The notes under the pieces: generated by a model
What the model saw: the letters and a program-made list of their open reading frames with translations, nothing else
Databases searched by the model: none
What the model was told of the DNA's origin: nothing
Source of the DNA: Nemertoderma westbladi
Lineage: Eukaryota; Xenacoelomorpha; Nemertodermatida; Nemertodermatidae
Assembly (NCBI GenBank): GCA_032718475.1
Contig: JAUCBJ010003987.1
Coordinates: 31,528-95,527, forward strand
DNA: 64,000 nt
Reading direction: 5' to 3'
In this document: positions 1-11,335 of the stretch, piece by piece
How the letters are laid out: each line of letters starts with the position of its first letter
Position numbering within the stretch: the stretch's first letter is position 1
Position numbers and translations under genes: made by a program

Positions 1-1897
1 GGCAAGCTTAAACGTGGCAAATCCCCAGGCCCTGACAACTGTGGTCCGGAAGTTTTTATAGTTGGTTCTAAACATCTCGTAACTGTATTAACTGCAATAT
101 TTAATGCAGTGTTGTCGTCTAGTTATTATCCGGAACAGTGGGGACTGGCAAACATTATAGCATTATATAAGGGTAAGGGCGGTACCGATGATCCGACAAC
201 TTTAGGGGGATCTCTTTACTAAATGTCCTAGGCAAAATTTTCACAACTATACTTAATAATAGGTTACAGTGGTGGGCCGACTGTTTTGGTGTAATTATTG
301 AGGCGCAGGCTGGGTTTAGACATGGGTACAGTACAATAGATCAATTATTTATTCTTAAAACAATAATTAACCATAAACTTAACAACGGTCGCATAAAAAA
401 CTATATTGTGCGTTTATTGATTTTCAAAAGGCGTTCGACTCTATAAATAGGTTGCGCTATGGTGTAAGCTAATAGCGCTGGGATTTTCGGGTAAAGTACT
501 AAAAATTATCCAAAGTATGTATGCTGCGGCTAAATCTAGGGTTAGAGTACTGGGTGCATTTTCTACAGAGTTTGAATGTCTGGTTGGAGTGCGGCAAGGT
601 GAGTGCCTCTCTCCTCTACTGTTCGCACTGTTCATAAATGATCTTGAATCAGAGTTATCTGGCAGGGGAGTTGAAGGTATTGATGTTGGTGTTTTAAAAC
701 TCTTCCTTTTATTGTACGCTGACGACGTAGTACTTATTAGCAATTCTGTAAATGGCCTCCAGATGGCGCTTGACGTTCTTGGCGATTACTCTAGGTATTG
801 GGGCTTAAATGTTAATATAAAAAAATCCAAGATTATTGTATTCCGTAAAGGTGGAGTGCTAGCCGGGCATGAGGAGTGGATGTTCCAGGGGAATGTGTTG
901 GAGGTCGTTGGGTCATATACATACTTAGGTATAGCTTTTTGCACTGGGGGTAGCTTTAATTATGCGCAGTCTTTATTAGCGGAAAAGGGTATGAAGGCAT
1001 ACTTTGCAACGTTAAAGTACTTACACAAGTTCCCAAATATTTCGTTCGAACTTAAACTGCATATATTCAACACACTCGTAAGGCCTGTTCTCGAGTATGG
1101 TAGTGAGGTATGGGGATTTAACTCTGCGCACCACTGCGAACGTGTACAGCTTAAATTTTTGAAGTATATGTTAGGGATTAAATCGAGCACTCCTGATTGT
1201 TTAGTGTATGGTGAATCAGGAGTATTTCCCTTGTTTATATCTAGGCGTACCCGTATTATTAAATATTGGATGAAAATTCTAGGGTTGCCAGACTCCCGCT
1301 TAGTGAAACAGGCTTACCTTTTACTGTTGGAAGACTCGGAAAAACATGGGACAACTAACTGGGTCTCGAATGTCGAATGGCGCAGGACTAAACTACATAT
1401 GGGATAATCAATTTGTTCCCGATTCTAAAATACTTATAAGTCAGCTATCGCAAATAGTAAAAGATAATTTCATTCAAACATGGTGGACTAATTTAGCTAG
1501 TACCTCACGTAGTTTGTGGTATGTTAAACACTCGTTTGGTATGGAGCAGTATCTAAACTATATGAGTGGTTACCCAACCCTGCGTCGGACATTAACAAAG
1601 TTGAGATGTTCGTCTCACCGTCTGCAGGTCGAGCTCGGTCGTTGGCACAATATTCCGCGTGGCGAGAGATTGTGCCAACTTTGCGATCTGGGGGAGGTTG
1701 AGGACGAATACCATTTCGTGTTGAAGTGTCCGCTTTATAAATCCCTGCGGGAGAAATTTCTTCCCGCTAAATACACAAGATTACCTACAATTGGTAAATT
1801 ATTTGAGTTATTAGCTTTACCATCTCAGAACAAAACAAAACAATTAAGCATATATGTTTTTAAGGCATTTAAACGTCGGTCTGAATTCCTACCTTGA
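1..1897 (+). mobile_element. CR1/Jockey-like LINE reverse transcriptase, broken, cut by window edge
   Basis: This is the reverse-transcriptase half of a non-LTR retrotransposon, which copies element RNA at a nicked chromosomal site. The left edge already lies inside the RT domain (KSPGPD at about 22-45). The domain continues through the GISLLN-type block near 205-230, QAGFRHGYSTID near 307-345, a GVRQGECLSPLLF block near 586-625 and the catalytic YADDVV at about 715-732. A Cys/His knuckle (CQLC...H...C) at about 1675-1730 is typical of the C-terminus of these proteins. The frame shifts near 200, near 420 and near 1350-1400, so no functional protein is made. RNase H is not visible. The 186 bases after 1897 are AT-rich 3' sequence. 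The assignment to a non-LTR element is firm; the exact clade is not. Confidence 0.85.
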
Positions 1898-2083
1898 AAG
1901 TATTATATAAATTAGAGCTACTACCGCAGTTTTCATTTATTAATTCCATAATTATTAATGTAAGCCTAGTAGATATTATGTGTTATTATAAAAGTCTGGT
2001 ATTGTATAATAATATTAGTTATAAATTGAAATTGATTGGGTTTTCACGGTTTCTTTTTTCGGTACCTATGCATACATTATAAC

Positions 2084-2900
2084 CTACTGTATGTTCATTA
2101 TTATGTTAAGTATTCTGTGCACAATCTGAACCGGGCAATTTTCAACTATAGCGCTTTGTGCGCATGTTGTTATGAAAATATTAATAATAATAATAATATT
2201 AAGATGGTCTAAGGACATGCGTAGAATATAATCAACTACAATGACAAATACGAATGGTGCAATGGTGAATGGATCTGTGACACCATCAGCAGTAGACACA
2301 AATGTGGTGGAACAATCGTACAGTGATCTGATAGCTGCAATAATTTCCTCATGAATCCCATATTGTGCCAGAATGCTTTAACATACCTAGTTGGGAGACT
2401 GAGTCGAAGACTTTACGTACAGAAATGAATAAAGATAATAGCCAGATGTCTGTCTTTATTTGTTGATAACTCTTTGATTATCTTTCTAAGTGCCAGAATA
2501 GACTCCATGGTCCCACGACCTTTAGGGAACCCATTTTGGTTCCCATGTACCAGTCTCTCAACAGGATTCCTGATGTGATTTAATATAATTCTGTTGTATA
2601 GCTTTGAAGCAATCGAGATTAATGAGATTCCACGAAAAGATCCATGGGTTGTTAGGTTTCCTTTCTTTGGGACCAACTTATTTGTTTTCAGTTCTTGAGA
2701 GACTTTCTTTGTCCTATACATGTCCTTAATATTGGGGTGAATGAGCTTCAAGCATTTATGAAATTTAAAGACCTCAGGGGGCACTCTACTCCCCTGGCAT
2801 GATTGGTCTTGATGCTCATAGCTACAATCTTGATTTCAGAAAAGGAGATGTCACCAATTGGGATATCTGTGAGCACAGACTCAGATGAAGATGTACCTCA
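2084..2900 (-). mobile_element. RTE-like LINE fragment (family A), degenerate
   Basis: On the minus strand this reads as a decayed reverse transcriptase of the type annotated as RTE or CFDP2-like. Reading from 2900 down, there is a linker with EI-x-x-A and NHARG, then LVPKKGNLTTHGSFRGISL, then QNGFPKGRGTMESILALRK (about 2413-2784), then IAPFVFVIVVDYILRMSLD (about 2190-2260). Frameshifts and stops separate these blocks and the YADD catalytic block is lost. The VVDYILRMSLD string recurs at about 51930-51960 on the plus strand, so the two fragments belong to one family. Confidence 0.75.
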
Positions 2901-2934
2901 ATGGATGGATGATTATATCATGATCATAACCCTC

Positions 2935-3235
2935 CAAAAATTAGGGTAAACTATACAAGCATAATATCGCACACCATACATAGCTTTGCTGCTCCGACAC
3001 TTATGCCCGCCGTGGCCAAAATATTCCACATTTACAATCCTCCTCTCTTACCTATTAAGCTCAGGAATGTCACAGAATATGACGACTTTAAAACTCAACT
3101 GAAAACACTATTTTTTAGAGCTTCCTTCAGTAAAATGTTGTCTAAAATTCAACTTTTGTATGAACTAATTATTTTTTACATTACAGACTGTTTTTATTTA
3201 TTTATTATTCATATATAATAATTATTTTTAAATAC
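2935..3235 (+). mobile_element. 3' tail of a CR1/Jockey-like LINE
   Basis: The plus strand reads SFAAPTL followed by a degenerate NSLP-like segment and then LPIKLRNVTEYDDFKTQLKTLFF (3003-3218). This matches the usual C-terminal end of CR1/Jockey-like ORF2 proteins, where a (V/F)xAPxLWNSLP block is followed by a short helix with FKxxLKxxLF. Only this terminal part survives, and it lies against the preceding minus-strand fragment. The AT-rich sequence up to 3235 is probably its 3' untranslated end. The call rests on short motif similarity. Confidence 0.55.
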
Positions 3236-3407
3236 ATCAACCGAATTAAAATTGGCATTTGGTATTAACATGGCTATTATCCCTGTCTGATAAATCGAAA
3301 ATTAATAATTTATAGAACAGATAAATGTAATGATTTAAATTTTAAGATTACAAGGGAAGGGCAACAATAAAAATAAAAACAGTTGTTTTGTGAGGGTGAA
3401 CACATAA

Positions 3408-4676
3408 TTAAATGCTGATTTTCATTTCAATTCTTTCTGCAGGATCTACAGCAGTGAACTCCAGCCACCATGGCCCATGCTGCCCGCCAGCACCATATAT
3501 CCCATTCAAATTTGCATGCGAACAACTCTTGTACCACCAAGCGCCTCTGAAATGCACAGCACAGTTATCAAAACCATATTCATCATTGTCCCGATCCTTT
3601 GTGGTAAAGGACTGACCATCTAACCAATCAGGGTGAGAGGGGCCACTTATTAACATAGCATTCCCTGCAGTCCCTTGGTATCCTGCAATTCTTAAAGTAT
3701 AAGTTGTGCTTTCCGAACCAACTCGGAATAAAGAATATTCCGCGAATCCATATTTCCCCCTATACCAGATATCCACTCTCAGTTTAACCCCTCCAGCAGT
3801 AAGATTGTGTATGGTATCCAACCCTAACCAAAATTCGTTGCTAACATCACCGAATCCAGACTTATAATACGCCCACTCCCGATAAAAGTCCATGGCTCCA
3901 TTAATTCTCCTCTGAATCACCAACCATGGACCACCTGGGACCATGGTGTCACATCTGATTAAACCATTTAGGCCATAATCACTACTGTAGATTCTAATTG
4001 TATTATTCAGTTGATAATTGTGACAAAGATTATTTGGAGGAACTCCTAGTGCCATAATTATTGCTTCCTTTTGTTCATCAATCTTACCAATGAATTCATT
4101 TGATTGTTCATTAACTTTCCCATCAAATATGTCACTTAGTTCATTAAGTGTATTTCTCAAGGTTTCAGTATTCGTACTAATGTTATAAGTAAATTCATTT
4201 ATATTTACCTTCACCACATCATGGAATATTTTTGAATGATGAATTAGATTACTATATACTATATCATTGTGGTCTTCGACGTTTGCGTTAAAGTTGCTAG
4301 TTAGATAATCTAGTTGCTCACCTATTGTCTCTTCTTTATCCTTTAGACTGTCAGCAAATTTATCCAACTTCATTATGATTTCTATTTGGTTATTTATCAT
4401 GAAAAAAGAAATCCTTGCCAAGGCAGCCATCACAACTAGTAGTCCAATAAGTGTTATAATTATAATTATCCACTTGCATTTTGTTGGATTTCTCTGAGCA
4501 ATTTTCTCACCCTCAGTTTTGAGTGTTCCTTCACTGATTATCGGATCCGGCACATCATATACGGAATATACGCCTTCTTCAATAACTGATGGCTTTTGTT
4601 TACCCATCAATGTTAACTCATAAACAGGATTAGTCAACTTAACTGCATCATCATTTATTTTTAGAGAAGTTGCCAT
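3408..4676 (-). CDS. FReD-1: type II membrane fibrinogen-related receptor (class A)
   Basis: A single uninterrupted frame of 422 codons starts at an ATG in an AAATGG context. Residues 1-68 form a cytoplasmic tail with an NPVY motif (16-19) and a YDVP motif (40-43), and end in KCKW with a possible palmitoylated Cys67. Residues 69-93 are a hydrophobic helix without a signal peptide, which indicates type II topology. Residues 101-210 divide exactly into ten 11-residue repeats, such as NEQSNEFIGKI. Residues 217-422 are a fibrinogen-like domain with Cys218/242 and Cys372/385 as the expected disulfides, a DRDND calcium site (361-365) and SCSHANLNG (384-392). The overall plan resembles FIBCD1, an acetyl-group-binding endocytic receptor; the ligand here is unknown. 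No introns are seen inside the frame, but an upstream non-coding exon cannot be excluded. FReD-4 is its closest tail and stalk relative. Confidence 0.9.
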   Translation of the reverse strand: MATSLKINDDAVKLTNPVYELTLMGKQKPSVIEEGVYSVYDVPDPIISEGTLKTEGEKIAQRNPTKCKWIIIIITLIGLLVVMAALARISFFMINNQIEIIMKLDKFADSLKDKEETIGEQLDYLTSNFNANVEDHNDIVYSNLIHHSKIFHDVVKVNINEFTYNISTNTETLRNTLNELSDIFDGKVNEQSNEFIGKIDEQKEAIIMALGVPPNNLCHNYQLNNTIRIYSSDYGLNGLIRCDTMVPGGPWLVIQRRINGAMDFYREWAYYKSGFGDVSNEFWLGLDTIHNLTAGGVKLRVDIWYRGKYGFAEYSLFRVGSESTTYTLRIAGYQGTAGNAMLISGPSHPDWLDGQSFTTKDRDNDEYGFDNCAVHFRGAWWYKSCSHANLNGIYGAGGQHGPWWLEFTAVDPAERIEMKISI

Positions 4677-4828
4677 TTATCTGATGTTATGTTTTTCTCC
4701 AATATATGTGTTTCTAGTACTTGATACACTTAACTACATTCCTATGAACAAGTTTTATTTCAAATTATAGTAATAGTGCTTAATTCAGAAATGATAGATA
4801 TCTAAATTTATGAGGAATGTACTGGTTG

Positions 4829-6580
4829 TATTGCAGTAGGCCATGGACTGACTGGGGAATAACGCAATTAGTTGGTGATAATATACGTCATTCTTATGCC
4901 AACTGATTACTGCTATTCTGCTGTCAGAAGTAAAGAAGTACTGCCACTGGTAGCTGACTTTTAGATTTCTTCTGGGATACCTTCATTTGCAGTAGACAAG
5001 GAACCAAAATTTAATCAAAAAGTTTAATCATAAAAAAGTAAATACTTACTGGTACTTTAGAGAGCTGCAGGCTATAAAGTTCTTTAATGTTCTTAAATAT
5101 TTTTTCATATTTATTTTTTTCCTTTTATTTTCATATTTAAAATATCTCAACCACCAATTTCCCTTTGCTTCAGTTACAGTTTTAATTGATTCAGGGGCTA
5201 ATCTTTCACTAATGAGCAGGGTTTACTTTTATTCAAGCAGTTGTTTTGTGGTCGAATTCCCTTAGCATAACTGAAAAAACAAATTGACTGTAGCTAATTG
5301 GACTAAACATTGGATAATTTGTCACTGCTACCACAGTTCAGGATCAGACACTAAACATGAAACTATCACTGTTAGCATAGCACCAGATCTTGCCATTAAT
5401 TGCCTCATTGGGCAGGATTTCCTGCGCACCTTTTCTGAGATTGAACTTTATATATGAGGACATGTATATTGTATAAGCAGTATAAGCAGCCCATTTAAGA
5501 GCAGCTACCAGGAACTTTAGAATCCGAGTAAAAGGATTCTAACAGCAACTCACGCTTCACAAAAGCTTGGTGAGGGTCAATGTAAAGCTATTAATTCACA
5601 CAGCTTTGATAATGACCTTGTGGATTACTATCAGGACTTCTGTGCTGCAGAATTTTCTGATTGACATATATCTGATATCTGATCCACATCTGACACCAGA
5701 ATGTAATAGCAGTAACCACCATATCTACCTCAGTAGGCATATATGAATAATACCACTAACTCTCTACCAGTCTTTCTCCGTCAGTGCATGGCCTACTAAG
5801 CCTTTGTCTTAAGAATACAAGCTGCTCAAGTGAGCAAGAAAGTTTTCATTTGAGTTTCAGGAACAAGTGCATATAATGATGACAGATTGGTTGGAGCCCC
5901 ATTGATTGAGGAAAATAATAAATGAATACACTTGATCATGCACCATATTATTTGGGAGATGTTCTTTTTACTGCATGGCAGTGAGTGCACATTCTTCTCA
6001 AGCAGTGGTAAAGCCTCTACTTCAGGCCACATGATTTAGGTTCGTGGGTAATTTCTAAATATCAATTATTTTTCATCAAGTGGAACCATTTTTTTAGGCC
6101 ACAGTTAAAAAAGTATTTTAAGGAACACACTATTGCTTGATGAATGTTGGTGAACCGATGAGAGTGGCACCTGATTTCAAAGAAACAGTGGTTTTGGTCA
6201 AAGAGCTTGTCTCCCCGCAACTGTTTCGAATCCTGGATGGGAATTTTCTATAAATGCACAGCTCCATTGTCCAATGGAATCACTGAATCACAACAGTGAC
6301 TTCGAACTACTCACTTCAACAATATGATAAACTTTACCAGAAGCATGATTACCAGCCTATTGTTCGGTGATTTGCTAGTGACAATGTAGCTCAACCATTG
6401 ACTTCAACTGCAGTTTTCATTTACAGGGAGGGTGCAGTAGGTTATTGACTGACTGGCGAATACCAGTAATCAGTTAGTAATATTAGTACAGTGATTACTG
6501 CTATTACAAGTATAAATATATAATACAAGTATAATGTAATGTAAGAAGTATAGGGTTTAATCCTACCTAGTACTGTACTT
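4829..6580 (+). mobile_element. Probable LTR retrotransposon remnant with protease fragment
   Basis: Two imperfect direct repeats, about 4829-4990 and 6425-6570, share TGCAGTAGG, GACTGACTGG-GAATA, GATTACTGCTATT and GTAAGAAGTA in the same order, as decayed LTRs would. Between them the plus strand carries LIDSGANLSLM (about 5182-5214) and, in the same frame, IGQDFLRTF (about 5407-5433). These are the active-site and C-terminal blocks of a retroviral-type aspartic protease of the kind found in Ty3/Gypsy-like elements. No reverse transcriptase or integrase is recognisable, and the remainder (5470-6420) shows nothing else I can name. The element lies just upstream of FReD-1. Confidence is moderate because the repeats are diverged. 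Confidence 0.5.
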
Positions 6581-6625
6581 GGTAATTCAATTGATTTTCA
6601 ATTGATTGCTTAAATTTGATCACAA

Positions 6626-9076
6626 TTAACCCGCCTATACCCGGTTTTGTTTTGCCACATAGACACCCGCTTTGGGTCAATTTGACCCATACCTACAAAA
6701 AACGACTTTGTAGGGGAAATAATCAATTTCCACACTGCCAATATAATTATAGGGTTAAAATATAGTACAAGTGATTGTACAGAGTTATATATCGATTACC
6801 AATATCATGTTATCGATTGTTATCAATATCATGTTATCAATAGTATGTTCGGACTCTAGGTGCAACTAGTGCAATACGTTGATACACGTGAATGTACGTC
6901 GCAGATGAAGTGTGCACAGTTGTCGCATTTTCGTGAATACTTTGTAGACCCAGACTTTTGTGGGCACCTGTAGCATCTCCCACGTTTGGGAACTTTGGGT
7001 GCTGAAACACTGGAGCCCACCAAGGATGTACTGAGCTGCTGCTCTCGCTGGGCTATAGTACGAGGTGCCTCAGCAATATGACGGGATAGGGTACGAGACG
7101 TCATACTGATCTTCATAAGACCCTGAGATACCTCTGTTAGGTAATTGAACCTCGCCCGATTAGTGCGACGGGTTGTTGGGAAGAGAGTGTAATACACCAC
7201 AAACCCGGCAACTGCAGCGACATCAACTACCACCATGAAGACCCGCATGGGCCAGCGGCGGGTGGCCCTGCGTGCTGTGAAATGACCCACCATCGCATCC
7301 ATCACATCAACACCACATTTTTGCGCATTATAATCCAAAATCATGCTGGGTTTGTGGGTCGCCTCGGCTGAAACTTCCTGATCAAAGTGGGACGATGATA
7401 ACATCAGCACACACTTGCTTGCCTTTGGTATATACGAAACCAATGTTGCGTCATTGGTGTGGCCGAACAAACTGGAATGGACTTGTCTTCCCCGTGTGTC
7501 AACGAACTCTTGGGGAACCTCCGGCTTGTTACGCCTGACAGTTCCTAGGTAGCTGAGCCGATGCTGCTTCAGTTCCAATAAAAGTTCCATACTACTAAAG
7601 AAGTTGTCTGCGCAAATGTTTCTATTAGTTCCAAATAAAGGCTGCGCCAAGTCCAGGACCACACGCTTAGACTGTCCCTTTTCTCGTGCTTCATTCGGAA
7701 GCCGGCCGCAATAAACTTGGCCATTGTATGGATAGAATGTCTCAGAGTCATATAGCCACCAGAACTTGATGCCGTACTTCGCTGGCTTTGATGGGATGTA
7801 TTGCCGGAATGGACACCTACCACGGAATGGTGACAGCATCTCGTCCACAGTCACAGTCGGACCTGGTACATAGGACGATCGGAGACGGTTTACAAACATG
7901 TCCCACACTTCCCGGATTGGGGCCAGTTTGTCAGTAGCTCGCCGTTCTACACGAGTCTCTTTGTTGTCAAAGCGAAAGTGGCGCAAAATTTCAACGAAAC
8001 GATTTCGGGACATAGTGGCACTGTAAATGGGCCGGCCATATTCATTGTGGAAGAGTGAACGTACTGGAAGTCGATTGTCTCGATGAACTCCTGCAAAGAT
8101 AAGGATGCCGAGGAAACCATACAGCTCGTCGAGTGTAACGTCAGGGTCAATCGCACTGTTGTTCGTTGCGTCCAAAACGATCATCAACATTTCATGTGAA
8201 ATGAAATTGGTAAATGTGTCCAGTGGGGAAGACATATTCTTATCTCTCACATGTTTGGGAATGGACCGACCCTCACGAATGATATTGATGGATCGAACTT
8301 GAGAAGTTGGAAGACATGGCGTCTTGCTCCACTCAATGTTGCCCCTACGTGATACATATAATGTTGCCCCTTCACCTTCTCCATTGCTCTCCCCGACTCC
8401 TCCGGCATCACTCATCCCGCACTCCTCCACACCATCTCCGGCAGACACATTGCTTCCAGAGTCTTCCACCTCACTCTCACCACCATCCAGTTCATCATTG
8501 TCATCTATTGCATCACTATCAACTCCATCGCTGTCATCCAGGAACTCATCTTGGGACGGAAAAAGGTACCCATAGGCATTCACAGGACGTCTTGTCCGAT
8601 TAGGATAACGATTCGACATACTAAATGATACCTCCGAAATTTGAGATCTCTGAGAGTGTTTATGTTTATCCAGTTACCTTTCAGCCTTTCAACTATATGA
8701 TTAATATCAACATACAATCTCTACCGGTACAGCAGTACACTAAGATTCACTGGAGAAAATTCAAAATTCCCACGTTTTTCAAGTTACCAATGGTACATTT
8801 CCTACTATGTATAAGCGCTTGTATAAGATAAGGAACAGCATTTACACTATTGGGTCAATTTGACCCACTTTGGTAAACCACGTGTACAAGGTGTTTAGAT
8901 GTCTACTGCTAGAACACCATTTCGGTATATGTTATTATATTATAGCTTATGGTTACTAACTAGTAGGGGTAGGATGTCACAAGATATTATGACCATCACG
9001 CCAGCCTGTACTTCACAGCTGGATTTTTAACAACGAGTTGGGCCAATTTGACCCACATCTGGTAACCGCGGGTTAA
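6626..9076 (-). mobile_element. Complete piggyBac-superfamily DNA transposon
   Basis: The element is bounded by TTAA at 6626-6629 and 9073-9076, the target duplication expected of piggyBac. Its ends begin CCCGCCTATACC on the left and, read inward from the right, CCCGCGGTTACC, matching at 9 of 12 positions. A 15-bp near-palindrome GGGTCAATTTGACCC occurs at 6674-6688 and 8852-8866, with a one-base variant at 9040-9054, and looks like a subterminal transposase-binding repeat. The body of 2,443 bp contains one intact transposase gene. Intact ends, intact TTAA duplication and an open coding frame suggest recent insertion and possibly an autonomous copy. Confidence 0.9.
6856..8619 (-). CDS. piggyBac-type transposase, apparently intact
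   Basis: A 587-residue frame begins MSNRYPNRTRRP. Residues 23-85 are strongly acidic (Asp/Glu-rich), as in other PGBD-type N-termini. The RNase H-like catalytic core carries TVDEML with Asp259, ADNFFSS with Asp338, and GVDVMD with Asp438 and Asp441. These correspond to the acidic residues required for cut-and-paste transposition in the insect piggyBac transposase. Residues 549-586 hold a Cys/His-rich C-terminal zinc-binding domain (CYRCP...CDNC...CDVH...CTSC) used for end binding. The length is close to the family norm of about 590. No stop or frameshift is present. It lies inside TTAA-flanked ends and is the only gene of that element. Confidence 0.93.
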   Translation of the reverse strand: MSNRYPNRTRRPVNAYGYLFPSQDEFLDDSDGVDSDAIDDNDELDGGESEVEDSGSNVSAGDGVEECGMSDAGGVGESNGEGEGATLYVSRRGNIEWSKTPCLPTSQVRSINIIREGRSIPKHVRDKNMSSPLDTFTNFISHEMLMIVLDATNNSAIDPDVTLDELYGFLGILIFAGVHRDNRLPVRSLFHNEYGRPIYSATMSRNRFVEILRHFRFDNKETRVERRATDKLAPIREVWDMFVNRLRSSYVPGPTVTVDEMLSPFRGRCPFRQYIPSKPAKYGIKFWWLYDSETFYPYNGQVYCGRLPNEAREKGQSKRVVLDLAQPLFGTNRNICADNFFSSMELLLELKQHRLSYLGTVRRNKPEVPQEFVDTRGRQVHSSLFGHTNDATLVSYIPKASKCVLMLSSSHFDQEVSAEATHKPSMILDYNAQKCGVDVMDAMVGHFTARRATRRWPMRVFMVVVDVAAVAGFVVYYTLFPTTRRTNRARFNYLTEVSQGLMKISMTSRTLSRHIAEAPRTIAQREQQLSTSLVGSSVSAPKVPKRGRCYRCPQKSGSTKYSRKCDNCAHFICDVHSRVSTYCTSCT

Positions 9077-11070
9077 GTGTACAGTAAGTGATTATGTAGT
9101 GAAAATTGCCAGGCTTATGTTAAATCAATGGGTAAGTAATTGGGGCGAGCCAAAACCAAGGTAACCTTTAGCATTAGGGTTATCTTCTATCATCATGATC
9201 TTTTTAACCTAAAGTTAGGAAGCTAAGTCATTCTGAAATTTATGTTATTGTTCCAAAACCTAATTTTGCGAACTTTTGTTCCAATGGGTTGCGTACTTTA
9301 TTCCAATAATTATGAACTTTGTTCCAATAGTTACGAACTTTGTTCCAATAGTTGCGAACTTTGTTCCAATGAACCCCACCCCCATTGCTTTTTTATGACT
9401 AACATAAGAATACCGGCATAACAACAAAATAATACGATTAAGAACCGAATATACACAAACTTTTCGTCCTGGTCACGTTATATTTCATTATCAGACGGGT
9501 CGATGGGTGAATTCTGAAAGTTTGTAAATTGCTTGAGGCTGATGGCATCTTTATTTATTAAGATGAGACAGTGCTACGACTATACAGTTGCAGAGTGATA
9601 TTGCCCCAGGTTGATTTCTGTTTGTTTATCTGGCCCATTAGCACAGTCCAATTACAGTAGCCAATTCCTTATCTTTCTAAAAAAAGTACCTGACTGCCAA
9701 AATTTTACTATATATCACCTCTACCTCAATAAATACTCAATAGTATACTTTCCATCCGGGAGGTTAGAAGGGCCCATGGATGTGTTCCTATTGTAATAAT
9801 AAATTTATAATAAAATAATTTAATATGGATTAATAAATAATATGTGTTAGAGATATTGTGATGAAATGTTAATTAAATATTTGCCAAATATTTCCAAACT
9901 GGATAAAACTATTGAATTAATTTTCCATTATCTCGTATGTATCCCTGTTGTCTCATCATAAACATTCTGTAGGAAAGAACATTTATTATCGAATTTCTTT
10001 GTACAGATTAAACAACAATAACTAACGTAATACACTTTCTTTACTGTATGGCTATATTTAATATACTTCAATATAATATAGGCCTATGAATTCTATTATA
10101 TTCCAACTACAAAGACACACAAAGTATGGTTGTCTACTGGTTTTAGATACGTTGGAAGTATCATAATAATAATTAATATTATTATCCTTTATGCTTTATG
10201 GCACTACCTCATAAACTTCACTCATTGACTTTCCATCCTGGTGCTGTATAGTGCGTAGCGTACAAAGAAGTTATGGATTTTGGATAGTGAGTGATAGTGA
10301 GAGTCCGATGTTTTCCCCAATTCTGACGAACTGATCTGATACCTGTCAATCAATCATACAGATAATCAATCAGCTTGGCTACTATCCACCCAGTGGTACC
10401 GGAATCAACCGCGGTTCAATATCCTCCGCAGGTATGCCTGCTCGCTCATCAGTCCCATAATGTCATTACTGTAACGCCGAAGGGTATCAGGTGATTATTG
10501 ATTGCATGCACATCTGGATTTTCAGTTAATTTCAATGTATGTTTTTTATACCAATAAGACTGGTGGTTAGGGCAAAAAGGTGCAATTTTTTATGGTTTTT
10601 CTAAGCCAGCTTTGATCCATGTAATTTACACCGCGTTTTAGTAATTATTATAATATTTTCACTGGGGAACCACTCGCGCTGCCCTGACAATCGCCAGGCC
10701 TACTACCAATGTATCTGTGGTTTTATTCAAAGCTATAAACCATGCAGCGTGTGTAAGGACCATCAAAGAATATGTGCAATATAATAAAATAATATATAAA
10801 TACGATATATCTACAATGCAACATCTGCAGTGGACCGATGAGATGGACACAATAATGATTATGTATATCAATAACATGTCATTTCAACACAAACCACACT
10901 CAACAGGGACACACACGCACAAGTATTAATATAAACATGGACCTCAGATGTTAAAAATATTGAGAAAAATGATCGGGGTTCAAGGTCAACATGACACAAG
11001 TATCTGAGTGGTGGCGTGACAACGTGCGTCCGGTTTTTTACGTGACCCCAGCACCCAGATTGTGACGCAC
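9077..11070. other. Intergenic AT-rich DNA with a 22-bp minisatellite
   Basis: No gene is recognisable in this interval. Positions 9267-9370 hold a short tandem array of about 22 bp containing GAACTTTGTTCCAATAGTTG, in about four to five copies with point changes. The remainder is AT-rich, and short open frames at 10659-10929 look like chance. Confidence 0.6.
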
Positions 11071-11074
11071 TGTA

Positions 11075-11335
11075 TAATTAAATTAAACTTTTTTTATAAT
11101 ATTTGCGAGGATCATATGCTTAAAAGTGTACATTTCAACTTTCTATAAGAACTAGATATGTTTTATTTCCGTAATATTGGAAGGGAGGCTGTTCCATAGC
11201 CATAGTCCTTGGAAACATAAATATTGCTGTGGGCTGTGGTGCTTCAAGGCATACTGGTGGGATGTAAAATAGGCCTCGCGAAGCAGCATGCGCGTTGTAT
11301 GAATGAGCTGATGATAAAGCGATTGCTGAATATGC
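11075..11335 (-). mobile_element. 3' tail of a CR1/Jockey-like LINE
   Basis: The minus strand contains GLWLWNSLPSNITEIKHI (about 11155-11210), preceded by a degenerate stretch resembling the TRS...LLRP...F segment of these proteins and followed by a KLK-type helix. This is the hallmark C-terminus of CR1/Jockey-like ORF2. Stops and frame changes occur on both sides. It could be the 3' end of the element whose ORF1 remnant lies at 12150-12565 on the same strand. Confidence 0.55.

Noticed and set aside
8307-8603. Plus-strand His/Ser/Pro-rich frames opposite the transposase N-terminus
   Set aside because: They are the antisense of the Asp/Glu-rich transposase segment and have no independent support.
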